Shown: piece by piece, positions 25,066 to 30,154 of the stretch
Position numbering within the stretch: position 1 is the first letter of the stretch
How the letters are laid out: each line of letters begins with the position of its first letter
Position numbers and translations under genes: made by a program
The notes under the pieces: generated by a model
Told to the model about the DNA's origin: nothing
The model's input: only the letters and a program-made list of their open reading frames with translations
Databases searched by the model: none
IMG/VR virus record: IMGVR_UViG_3300042507_001596
Span: 1-30,154 of that record
From: a virus
Strand: one strand, 5' to 3'
Length of the DNA stretch: 30,154 bases

Positions 25066-25166
25066 CGCGGCTGAAATCACATCGAGCCTCTGTGCAAGAG
25101 GAAATCGATATGATCTTTGACGACGATGAATTCGACTACCCGGAGTTTCTTCGGCTGATCACATGA
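25062..25166 (+). CDS. Micro-ORF of 34 codons, translationally coupled on both sides
   Basis: This short frame starts ATG at 25062 inside the stop of the J-like gene (ATGA) and ends TGA at 25164-25166 inside the start of the metallophosphoesterase (ATGA). It encodes MTRLKSHRASVQEEIDMIFD followed by an acidic stretch (DDEFDYPEFLRLIT). The basic start and acidic end suggest a small folded or partner-binding peptide, but I do not recognise it. The double overlap is the main reason to believe it is translated, at least as a coupling device that carries ribosomes across the gap. Function unknown. Confidence 0.6.
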   Translation: MTRLKSHRASVQEEIDMIFDDDEFDYPEFLRLIT

Positions 25167-26038
25167 CCACAAAAAACAAGCAGTGGAGTTTCGAGGAAGT
25201 CTCCCGCAACGTCCACCGCTTCGCGGTCGATCTGCGTCACGTCGGCGACGAGCAGTACTTCCTTTTGCAGAGCGACGTGCACTGGGACAATCCGCATTGC
25301 GACCGCGCGATGCTCAAGCGGCATCTCGATCTTGCACTCCAGCGCAACGCGCCGGTGATTGATGTCGGCGACTTCTTCTGCGCGATGCAGGGCAAGTTCG
25401 ACAAGCGTTCAAATAAGAATGACATTCGCGCCGAGCACCAGAAGGGCGACTACCTCGACGCGCTGGTAAAAACGGCAGCGAGTTACCTCGAACCCTACGC
25501 GCCGATCCTGACCATGCGAGGGTGGGGCAATCACGAGACCGCGATGCTCAAGAATCACGAGACTGATCTGACCGAGCGGCTCGTCGAGCGATTGCGCGCG
25601 AAGGGCGCGGCGAACATTCGGCACGGAGGATTCTCCGGCTTCATCCGATTCAGCGTCACCCTGCGCGGGACGCGAAACGACGTGCTCACCTATCACTACC
25701 ACCACGGCTACGGCGGCGGCGGACCTGTGACTCGCGGCGTCATCCAAACGAATCGCATGGCGGTGTATCTCGCTGACGCGGACATCGTGCACACGGGTCA
25801 CACACACGACGCGTGGCAAGTATCCATTTCTCGAATACGCCTAAACATTTCAAACGTCGTGGAGCACACGAGGCAAGTCCACGTTCGCACCGCCGGGTAC
25901 AAAGAGGAGCACGGCGATGGATACGGCGGCTGGCACATCGAGCGAGGCGGACCACCAAAGCCGGTCGGCGCTGCGTGGCTGAGGCTCTATCATGTCACGG
26001 GCGGCAAGGTTGATTTTGAGATCACCGAGGCACGGTGA
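25163..26038 (+). CDS. Calcineurin-like metallophosphoesterase
   Basis: This 291-residue protein has all the main metal-binding blocks of the calcineurin-like phosphoesterase superfamily in order: D-V-H at 38-40 (LLQSDVHWD), G-D at 69-70 (DVGDFF), G-N-H-E at 122-125, a His-rich HYHHG at 178-182, and G-H-T-H at 212-215. The core therefore looks catalytically intact. Members cleave phosphomonoesters, phosphodiesters, nucleotides or DNA ends, and the sequence alone does not tell which. It has no signal peptide or membrane segment, so it acts in the cytoplasm or as a virion component. It directly follows the tail-tip gene through the coupled micro-ORF, an unusual place for such an enzyme. It closes the structural block. 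Confidence 0.85.
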   Translation: MTTKNKQWSFEEVSRNVHRFAVDLRHVGDEQYFLLQSDVHWDNPHCDRAMLKRHLDLALQRNAPVIDVGDFFCAMQGKFDKRSNKNDIRAEHQKGDYLDALVKTAASYLEPYAPILTMRGWGNHETAMLKNHETDLTERLVERLRAKGAANIRHGGFSGFIRFSVTLRGTRNDVLTYHYHHGYGGGGPVTRGVIQTNRMAVYLADADIVHTGHTHDAWQVSISRIRLNISNVVEHTRQVHVRTAGYKEEHGDGYGGWHIERGGPPKPVGAAWLRLYHVTGGKVDFEITEAR

Positions 26039-26061
26039 CGGAATTTCGAACAGTCCTAAGT

Positions 26062-26076
26062 CTTTGATAATCAAAG
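26062..26076. promoter_or_regulatory. Palindrome, candidate operator
   Basis: CTTTGATAATCAAAG is a perfect inverted repeat of 7-base arms around one central base. It lies in the only gap of more than 100 bases in the window, 118 bases before the ATG at 26179, so it may bind a regulator of the downstream genes. No T-run follows, which argues against a terminator. Confidence 0.35.
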
Positions 26077-26142
26077 GATAGGGCGAGCGTCTGTTAAAAT
26101 GTGCGAATAGTCTTTACCCGGGAAGCGGATCATGTAGAGTCA

Positions 26143-26166
26143 TGGTATAAGAGGGAATTAACCCTC
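26143..26166 (+). promoter_or_regulatory. Candidate extended -10 promoter with overlapping inverted repeat
   Basis: TGGTATAAG (26143-26151) is an extended -10 element with five of six bases of TATAAT. The inverted repeat GAGGG-AATTAA-CCCTC (26151-26166) overlaps its end and could be an operator or an RNA hairpin. Transcription would begin about 20 bases before the ATG at 26179. No good -35 box stands at the right distance, which extended -10 promoters do not strictly need. Confidence 0.35.
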
Positions 26167-26178
26167 GCAACCGCACAC

Positions 26179-26622
26179 ATGAAAAACACGATCAAGACCC
26201 GCACTGTTCAGTTCTCCTACGGCCTCGTCAAAGACGCCTCGCTCAAGGTTCCGGTCGGCAGCTACTGCATCCACGACATCGTCGTTCTCATCCGCGAGAG
26301 CTACCTCGACTGGGCGTTCCGTCCTGAAAACAACACCTTGATGTCGGACGAGGTGCTGACCAGCAGCATCGGTCAGGCGCACTTCGTAGCCGGTGCGCTC
26401 GGAGGCTACAAGCCGCGCATTTCCGCCGAGACATACTGGATGGTCGAGGAGAGTGTCAAAGACGATTGGTCGATGGCGATGGCCGTTGCCCGCTACCGGA
26501 TGCCCGGTGCGACGCTCGGAGAGATATATCTCCGCGCCAGCAAGAATGAAGTCCTTGACGATTACACGCGCAAGAACCTCGCGATCATGGCGAGTCCAGA
26601 AGTTCAGGCGATGCTTGCCTAA
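26179..26622 (+). CDS. Hypothetical phage protein
   Basis: I do not recognise this 147-residue protein. ATG 26179 is preferred over an in-frame GTG at 26101, because the latter would read through the candidate promoter and because 26179 has the A/C leader (CAACCGCACAC) seen at other starts. The sequence has a basic start (KNTIKTRTVQFSYGLVKDAS), a middle with VLIRESYLDWAFRPEN, and helical Met/Ala-rich segments toward the end (WSMAMAVARYRM, NLAIMASPEVQAM). There is no membrane segment or known motif. As the first gene after the regulatory gap it may be expressed early and strongly. Confidence 0.7.
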   Translation: MKNTIKTRTVQFSYGLVKDASLKVPVGSYCIHDIVVLIRESYLDWAFRPENNTLMSDEVLTSSIGQAHFVAGALGGYKPRISAETYWMVEESVKDDWSMAMAVARYRMPGATLGEIYLRASKNEVLDDYTRKNLAIMASPEVQAMLA

Positions 26623-26675
26623 CCAATCTCACCCCGGCGGGGAAGTCACTAACCCGCCAACCTCAACACACACAC

Positions 26676-26942
26676 ATGACAATCATAACGACAGAGTACG
26701 AGGTGCGCGCCCTCGATCAGCACGGCGACGCGCAGGACGTCAGGCAGTACGAGACGCAAGCCGAGGCACTAGCAGACGCGCCTGCCGTCCTCGGTGACGA
26801 GATCGTAGCATGGGTCGTCGAGAAGCACGTCACGAACAGACCCGCAATCCCCGATTTGAACCGGTACACGACCATCGCGACAGGCGGGAGCCGCGAGGCT
26901 CTTGTAGAGGGCGGGTGGGTGGTCGCGGAGGTAGCGTCATGA
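26676..26942 (+). CDS. Hypothetical small protein
   Basis: This unrecognised 88-residue protein starts behind a clear CCTCAACACACACAC leader. It opens with an alternating strand pattern (TIITTEYEVRALDQHGDAQ), then a helix (ETQAEALADAP), and ends with REALVEGGWVVAEVAS, which looks like a helix followed by a strand. The composition is acidic. The end overlaps the next gene by ATGA, so it belongs to a coupled run of small genes. No catalytic or membrane features are visible. Confidence 0.65.
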   Translation: MTIITTEYEVRALDQHGDAQDVRQYETQAEALADAPAVLGDEIVAWVVEKHVTNRPAIPDLNRYTTIATGGSREALVEGGWVVAEVAS

Positions 26943-27106
26943 GCCCTACCGCTCTGTTCACCCACGCCCTCGTCCTCGCGCTCCTCGCGCCAGATCAACA
27001 GCGCGCCGACCGCGCCGTTGCGATGGCCGAAGAAATCGCCGCCAACCTAACACCTAAACAGATCGCCAGCGCAAAGCGCGAGGCGGTCAGACTCGCACAA
27101 GCATGA
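26939..27106 (+). CDS. Hypothetical small helical protein
   Basis: This 55-residue protein is coupled on both sides by ATGA overlaps. It begins MSPTALFTHALVLALLAPDQ, a moderately hydrophobic helix, and continues with charged helices (ADRAVAMAEEIAANL, QIASAKREAVRLAQA). It could be a small soluble helical bundle; the hydrophobic part is too short and interrupted to call a membrane anchor with confidence. Overlapping start and stop positions are the best evidence that it is translated. Function unknown. Confidence 0.6.
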   Translation: MSPTALFTHALVLALLAPDQQRADRAVAMAEEIAANLTPKQIASAKREAVRLAQA

Positions 27107-27312
27107 ACAAGCGCACCATCAACGCCGCGATCCGCCGAGCTGGTCTCGACGTCGAGATTCAGAACAACCGCGACGGGTATTCATATTTTACCTCGACGAC
27201 GACCGGCGGACAGGTCGGCGACTCGGTCATGGTTTGCTACCTCTACCAGCAGACCGTCGCGGAGTGGGTCAACGACGCCGGGCACGCGATTACTCAGGAG
27301 GCCGCGTCATGA
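27103..27312 (+). CDS. Small conserved-looking phage protein
   Basis: This 69-residue protein has the pattern IRRAGLDVEIQNNRDGYSY followed by FTSTTTGGQVGDSVMVCYLY and TVAEWVNDAGH. I recall this arrangement, an early G-L-x-V-E-I then Gly-Tyr-x-Tyr-F and a G-x-S-V-x-V-C-Y strand, from several small hypothetical proteins of phages infecting GC-rich hosts, but no function is known to me. It looks like a compact alpha-beta fold. It is coupled by ATGA at both ends, between a small helical protein and the endolysin. Confidence 0.68.
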   Translation: MNKRTINAAIRRAGLDVEIQNNRDGYSYFTSTTTGGQVGDSVMVCYLYQQTVAEWVNDAGHAITQEAAS

Positions 27313-27698
27313 ACCGCACGCTCCTCCTCCTCGCGCTCGCGGTCTCCGCGCACGCCGCGCCTCCCGATTCGTTTTGGCGCGCGCTTCATCTCGTCGAGAC
27401 GTCCGGGCGTCACGGGCCTATCGTCGGCGACGGTGGTGCCGCGCTGGGTCCGCTCCAGATCCACCGCTCGTTTCACTCCGATAGCCGAGTGCCGGGCGCT
27501 TACGAGCGCGTGGCGGATCTCGAATATTCAAAGCGCGTCGCGACCGCCTATTTCAAGAGATGGGCGCCGGAGGCTTACGCTAAGGGCCATGTCGAGATCC
27601 TCGCGAGAGTGTTCAACGGCGGGCCGCGAGGCGCGAGTAAACCGGCCACGCTCGGCTACGGGCGCAAGGTCGCGGCTCTGACGCGGGGGGCGAAATGA
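27309..27698 (+). CDS. Secreted lysozyme-like endolysin
   Basis: This 129-residue protein has a Sec signal peptide (MNRTLLLLALAVSAHA, likely cut after Ala16). The mature part has a lysozyme/transglycosylase fold signature: catalytic Glu30 in LHLVETSGRHG, then GDGGAALGPLQIH (residues 40-52) and RVFNGGPRG (100-108). That order, E-S/T-S-G, G-x-x-G-P-x-Q-I and F-N-G-G-P, is typical of peptidoglycan-cleaving enzymes. It would degrade the cell wall at lysis and, being exported, may need the holin only for timing or collapse of the membrane potential. The start overlaps the preceding stop by ATGA. It is about 15 kb from the holin-like gene, so the lysis functions are split. Confidence 0.85.
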   Translation: MNRTLLLLALAVSAHAAPPDSFWRALHLVETSGRHGPIVGDGGAALGPLQIHRSFHSDSRVPGAYERVADLEYSKRVATAYFKRWAPEAYAKGHVEILARVFNGGPRGASKPATLGYGRKVAALTRGAK

Positions 27699-27895
27699 AG
27701 CTCTCGCAAAAACAGATCGTGGAGGCTCTCGTTCGGGCCATCAACAAGGAGCAGCCGCTCAAGACGGCGGCGTACGACTGCGGGATCAGCACGAGTCAGG
27801 GGTATCGAGTCGTCACCGGACTCGGGTATCGCTCTACCCTGCTCAATCTTTCCGAGATGGAAGTGATCAGAAAACTCAGAACACAAAACACATGA
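27695..27895 (+). CDS. Small helix-turn-helix protein, putative DNA-binding
   Basis: This 66-residue protein has a basic helical start (KLSQKQIVEALVRAINKEQ) followed by LKTAAYDCGISTSQGYRVV, which resembles a helix-turn-helix (A-A-x-x-x-G-I-S-x-S-x-G-Y-R-V). A second helix ends EMEVIRKLR. Such small proteins may regulate transcription or help terminase or recombination proteins. It is coupled to the endolysin and to the next gene by ATGA. The HTH call is by eye and moderate. It could instead be a small adaptor without DNA binding. Confidence 0.62.
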   Translation: MKLSQKQIVEALVRAINKEQPLKTAAYDCGISTSQGYRVVTGLGYRSTLLNLSEMEVIRKLRTQNT

Positions 27896-28338
27896 TTACC
27901 GACACACAGTTCCGCGAGCTTTTGCTCGAACTCCGCGAGATCCGTCTCGCTCTCCAGTCGCGGCAGACGCCGCTCCCGCAGGCTCCCGCGCCTGCTAAGA
28001 CCTCGACCTCGACCACCACGCGCACGCCTGACTCGCTCCCAATGCCGACCACGGTGATCGAGCGGGCGGGCGAGGTCGCCGTGCACTTCGGAAAGAACGC
28101 GGGCACGTCGATCTCGCAACTGGGCGACAAGCAGTTGCTCTGGTACGGCAGCGACCGCGAGCCGCAGCTCAAGAAAGACGGCACGCCGTTCCCTCCGCGC
28201 GACGCCGACGTGCTTCTCCAGAACGCTTGCCGGACGCTCTGGCACGAACGGGCGGGCACGCTGCCGTCCTCCGCTCCGGCTCCCGCCGTTCTCGATCAGG
28301 CTCCCGCGCTCGCGGGCGACGAAGAGGTGCCGTTCTAA
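27892..28338 (+). CDS. Protein with FGK-type domain and SSB-like acidic C-terminal tail
   Basis: This 148-residue protein has three parts: a helical/coiled-coil start (residues 1-24, TQFRELLLELREIRLALQ), a flexible Pro/Ala/Thr linker (25-55), and a compact domain (about 58-115) with VAVHFGKNAGTSISQLGDKQ and LLWYGSDREP. The F-G-K-x-x-G-x-x-[IL] then W-Y/L pattern is like the small domain found in exonuclease X-like and DUF3820 proteins. A second Pro/Ala linker leads to the extreme C-terminus GDEEVPF, which closely resembles the acidic D/E-x-P-F tip of bacterial single-strand-binding proteins. It may therefore recruit host SSB-interacting enzymes. The start is an ATGA overlap with an ACACAAAACAC leader. 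Confidence 0.65.
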   Translation: MITDTQFRELLLELREIRLALQSRQTPLPQAPAPAKTSTSTTTRTPDSLPMPTTVIERAGEVAVHFGKNAGTSISQLGDKQLLWYGSDREPQLKKDGTPFPPRDADVLLQNACRTLWHERAGTLPSSAPAPAVLDQAPALAGDEEVPF

Positions 28339-28362
28339 TCTGTCAGAGTCACAAACAAAAAA

Positions 28363-28388
28363 CCCCTCGCCGGGTTAACGACGAGGGG
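28363..28388 (-). terminator. Intrinsic terminator facing the minus strand
   Basis: CCCCTCGCCG (28363-28372) pairs with CGACGAGGGG (28379-28388) except for one mismatch, with a 6-base loop. On the minus strand the stem is followed by T6 (the A-run before 28363 on +), so it would stop leftward transcription. On the plus strand no T-run follows. Confidence 0.6.
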
Positions 28389-28419
28389 GCAAAACACAAA
28401 ACACACACACAGAGCTAAC

Positions 28420-29091
28420 ATGAGTATTGAAAACGTCAAAACAGAGAACATCAATCCACTCGCGCCGACCACGGTCGATGCGACGCAACCAAAAGGACAG
28501 ATCGCGCTCGGAGCGCAGGGAGTTCAACTCGCCTCAATCGACGAGGCTTTCCGCTTCGCCCGTGCCGTAGTCGCTTCCGGCTTCGCGCCGAAGGGGATGG
28601 AAAAACCCGAGAGTGTCATGATCGCGATTCAACTCGGCATGGAGCTGGGTCTTACGCCGATGGCTGCGCTGCAGAACACGGCAGTCATCAACGGGCGCCC
28701 GGCGATCTACGGTGACGCCGCGCTCGCGCTCGTTAGAGCCAGCGGTCTGCTCGACGCTTATGTCGAGAAAGAGATCGGCGAGCCGGGTAAGGATTCGCAC
28801 GGCTACGAGGTCACCGTGACCCGCAAGGGCAGCGCAGCATCCTCGGAGACGTTCACCGTCGCCGACGCTAAGCTCGCGAAGCTCTGGGGCAAGCCGGGAC
28901 CGTGGACGGATTATCCGCGCCGGATGCTGAAGTTCCGCGCGCGCGGGTTCATCCTGAGAGATCAATTCGGGGATGTCCTGAAGGGCCTGCGCACGGTCGA
29001 GGAAGCGCGCGACATCGCGCCCGAGATTAACGTCACGCTCTCGGAGAAACTCGCGTTCGGCCTTAGCGACGCGGTCGGAGGTGGAGCATGA
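28420..29091 (+). CDS. RecT-like phage recombination protein
   Basis: This 223-residue protein matches a phage family often annotated as RecT-like single-strand annealing protein: FRFARAVVASGFAPKGM, MIAIQLGMELGLTPMAALQN, TAVINGRPAIYGDAALALV, KLWGKPGPWTDYPRRMLKFR and ARGFILRDQFGDVLKGL. Such proteins anneal complementary strands and work with a 5'-3' exonuclease. The RecE-like exonuclease gene begins 740 bases further on, which supports the pairing. The start ATG follows a long A/C leader (ACACACACACAGAGCTAAC). It overlaps the next gene by ATGA. I am confident of the family pattern but less so of biochemical annealing, since classic RecT has a somewhat different consensus. Confidence 0.72.
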   Translation: MSIENVKTENINPLAPTTVDATQPKGQIALGAQGVQLASIDEAFRFARAVVASGFAPKGMEKPESVMIAIQLGMELGLTPMAALQNTAVINGRPAIYGDAALALVRASGLLDAYVEKEIGEPGKDSHGYEVTVTRKGSAASSETFTVADAKLAKLWGKPGPWTDYPRRMLKFRARGFILRDQFGDVLKGLRTVEEARDIAPEINVTLSEKLAFGLSDAVGGGA

Positions 29092-29327
29092 GCGCGCCCG
29101 ATTTGTCAGGTGGAAGAGCGTTCCCAACGCTATACATCGACCCAAATTTCGGGTCTGGTTACGACGGCATGAACCTGCGCGACTACTTCGCAGGGCAGGC
29201 TCTCGCCGGGACGCTCTCGAATCCGCACGCGGACTGGATGAAGTGCGATCTCAAGGATCACGCGGCATTTGCCTACGAGGTCGCCGACGACATGATCCGG
29301 CAGAAAAAGGAAGGGCCAATCGGATGA
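29088..29327 (+). CDS. Small phage protein with GMNLRDYFAGQAL motif
   Basis: This 79-residue protein contains GMNLRDYFAGQALAGTLSNP and ends HAAFAYEVADDMIRQKKEG. I recall this phrase (G-M-[ST/N]-L-R-D-[YW]-F-A-G-Q-A followed later by A-Y-x-x-A-D-x-M) from many small uncharacterised phage proteins located near recombination or replication genes. No function is known to me. It is coupled to both neighbours by ATGA overlaps and lies inside the RecT-RecE region. Confidence 0.72.
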   Translation: MSAPDLSGGRAFPTLYIDPNFGSGYDGMNLRDYFAGQALAGTLSNPHADWMKCDLKDHAAFAYEVADDMIRQKKEGPIG

Positions 29328-29707
29328 GCACCGCAACGGATCTCGCCGAGATGTTCCTCAAGAACCAGAAACCAAACCACGAACACGAAACCAACATGCA
29401 GATGAAGATCAACGAACACGAAATCAAAAAGTCAGCGGTAGTAAACACGGCGACGGAACAATTCCGCAGCTTACTCGAATCTCACTTCGAGGCGATCACG
29501 AAGGCGGCGACCGACAGCTTCATCGAGGACGACTCCGAGACGGAGCCGAAGGCAAAGGCGACGGTCAACATCGAGTGGGATTCGCTCGCGATGGCTCCGA
29601 AGATCAACGTGAAGATCGGATACAGCGTCCGGTTCAAAGACGAGTCCGAGACGATCATAGACCCGCTTCAGTCGAAGCTCGGCCTCGACGCGGAGGACAA
29701 CGCGTGA
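29324..29707 (+). CDS. Hypothetical acidic phage protein
   Basis: This 127-residue protein starts ATG 29324 inside the preceding stop (ATGA). The N-terminal half is charged and helical (ATDLAEMFLKNQKPNHEHET, ATEQFRSLLESHFEAITKAA). The second half is strand-like (ATVNIEWDSLAMAPKINVKI, GYSVRFKDESETI) and ends acidic. The layout of a helical start and a compact beta part with many acidic residues suggests an accessory protein of the recombination module. I do not recognise a family. It overlaps the small membrane protein by GTGA. Confidence 0.65.
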   Translation: MSTATDLAEMFLKNQKPNHEHETNMQMKINEHEIKKSAVVNTATEQFRSLLESHFEAITKAATDSFIEDDSETEPKAKATVNIEWDSLAMAPKINVKIGYSVRFKDESETIIDPLQSKLGLDAEDNA

Positions 29708-29841
29708 ACACCCTCCGGCGCACACTCGGCTGGATCGGCGGGGCAATCATGGTCGCGGTCTACGCGGTCATCCTCCTCGCTCTCTGGCCGTTTGTGCGTC
29801 GGACGGAATCACAACTCAAAGACGAAGCCGATGACAACTGA
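29704..29841 (+). CDS. Small single-pass membrane protein
   Basis: This 45-residue protein starts GTG 29704 inside the stop of the previous gene (GTGA overlap). It has a basic start (MNTLRRTLGW), one strong membrane segment (IGGAIMVAVYAVILLALWPF, residues 11-30) and a charged tail (RRTESQLKDEADDN). It probably sits in the inner membrane with the tail in the cytoplasm or periplasm. Its role inside a recombination module is unknown; it could be an exclusion or regulatory protein. It overlaps the RecE-like gene by 11 bases. Confidence 0.62.
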   Translation: MNTLRRTLGWIGGAIMVAVYAVILLALWPFVRRTESQLKDEADDN

Positions 29842-30154
29842 ATCCATCGAACAGTACCACGCCAACCCGGCGATCTCGCACTCGAAGCTCGAATGCTATC
29901 GACGCCGCCCTGCTCTCTTTTTCAAGAAGTACATCGCTAAGAGCCTGCCGCAGTCCGAGGAGTCGAACGCGTTCCGGCTCGGCAGCGCAGTCCATTGCGC
30001 GATTCTCGAAGAGTCCACGTTTGCCGACCGCTACGCCGTTAAACCCGACTGCGATCGGCGCACGAAGGAGGGCAAAGCCGTGTTCGCTGACTGGTCTGCG
30101 CTCAACGTCGGCAAGACCTTCATCTCCGCCGAGGAACTCGTGCAGGTCATCGCG
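29831..30154 (+). CDS. RecE-like / PD-(D/E)XK exonuclease, N-terminal part (cut by window edge)
   Basis: The frame runs 108 codons to the right edge without a stop. It begins MTTESIEQYHANPAISHSKL and includes RRPALFFKKYIAKSLPQ, NAFRLGSAVHCAILEESTFA and YAVKPDCDRRTKEGKAVFAD. This matches the N-terminal part of phage Exo VIII/RecE-type exonucleases of the PD-(D/E)XK family: Y-H-x-x-P-A-[IL]-S-x-S-K-L, then G-S-A-V-H-x-x-[IL]-L-E-x-x-x-F, then R-x-T-K-x-G-K. The catalytic D and E-x-K residues would lie beyond the edge. The enzyme would resect double-strand ends for the RecT-like protein encoded upstream. Confidence 0.85.
   Translation, partial: MTTESIEQYHANPAISHSKLECYRRRPALFFKKYIAKSLPQSEESNAFRLGSAVHCAILEESTFADRYAVKPDCDRRTKEGKAVFADWSALNVGKTFISAEELVQVIA

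Noticed and set aside
26631-26645. CCCCGGCGGGG hairpin after the 147-residue gene as a terminator
   Set aside because: The stem is only 4-5 bp with a tiny loop and no T-run follows; the next gene has its own leader but probably shares the transcript.
1-30154. tRNA genes, integrase, repressor or attachment sites
   Set aside because: I looked for cloverleaf-like sequences ending in CCA-type acceptors, tyrosine or serine recombinase motifs and divergent regulator pairs, and found none. Lysogeny genes may lie outside the window.

Overview
The window is about 30 kb of a tailed double-stranded DNA phage (or prophage) genome. Every credible gene is on the + strand and packing is tight; the longest untranslated gap is about 140 bases (26039-26178). 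The layout is that of a lambda-supergroup siphovirus: a GpA-type large terminase, a gpW-like connector, a lambda-type portal, a fused protease/scaffold, a decoration protein, the major capsid protein, then connector, tail terminator, tail tube, a frameshifted tail-assembly chaperone pair, tape measure, tail tip and a J-like host-recognition protein. No integrase, repressor, tRNA or CRISPR array is visible. The host cannot be fixed from the sequence. It is probably a GC-rich Gram-negative bacterium. Many start codons sit behind A/C-rich leaders without a Shine-Dalgarno sequence, which would suit a lineage with weak SD use (Verrucomicrobiota is a guess only).

Layout. 1-4247: packaging and portal, with the terminase cut by the left edge. 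4244-12208: a block placed inside the head module that holds a 1576-residue repetitive fibre, an AT-richer LamG-like protein, a second fibre, a Cys-rich unknown protein, a holin-like protein and a membrane/coiled-coil protein. 12231-14523: protease/scaffold, decoration protein and capsid protein, closed by a clear intrinsic terminator. 14633-16656: two GT2-type glycosyltransferases. 16659-25065: head-tail connector through tail-tip protein J. 25062-26038: a 34-codon micro-ORF and a metallophosphoesterase, both coupled by ATGA overlaps. 26039-26178: a likely promoter/operator region. 26179-28338: small genes, a secreted lysozyme-like endolysin, a small HTH protein and a protein ending in an SSB-like acidic tail. 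28420-30154: a recombination module with a RecT-like protein, three small genes and the start of a RecE-like PD-(D/E)XK exonuclease cut by the right edge.

How the parts work together. Terminase and portal package DNA into a shell built from the capsid protein and matured by the protease; the decoration protein stabilises it. The connector and terminator proteins join the head to a tail whose length is set by a short tape measure and whose tip carries the J protein. The fibres and LamG protein probably bind host or environmental glycans. The holin-like genes and the distant endolysin would release progeny. The most precise unlisted signal is a textbook -1 ribosomal frameshift site at 18916-18960 (A_AAA_AAC, 5-nt spacer, 11-bp stem) that makes the G/GT tail chaperone pair. 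The most unusual architectural points are the fibre/holin block between portal and protease, and the glycosyltransferase pair between capsid and connector genes.
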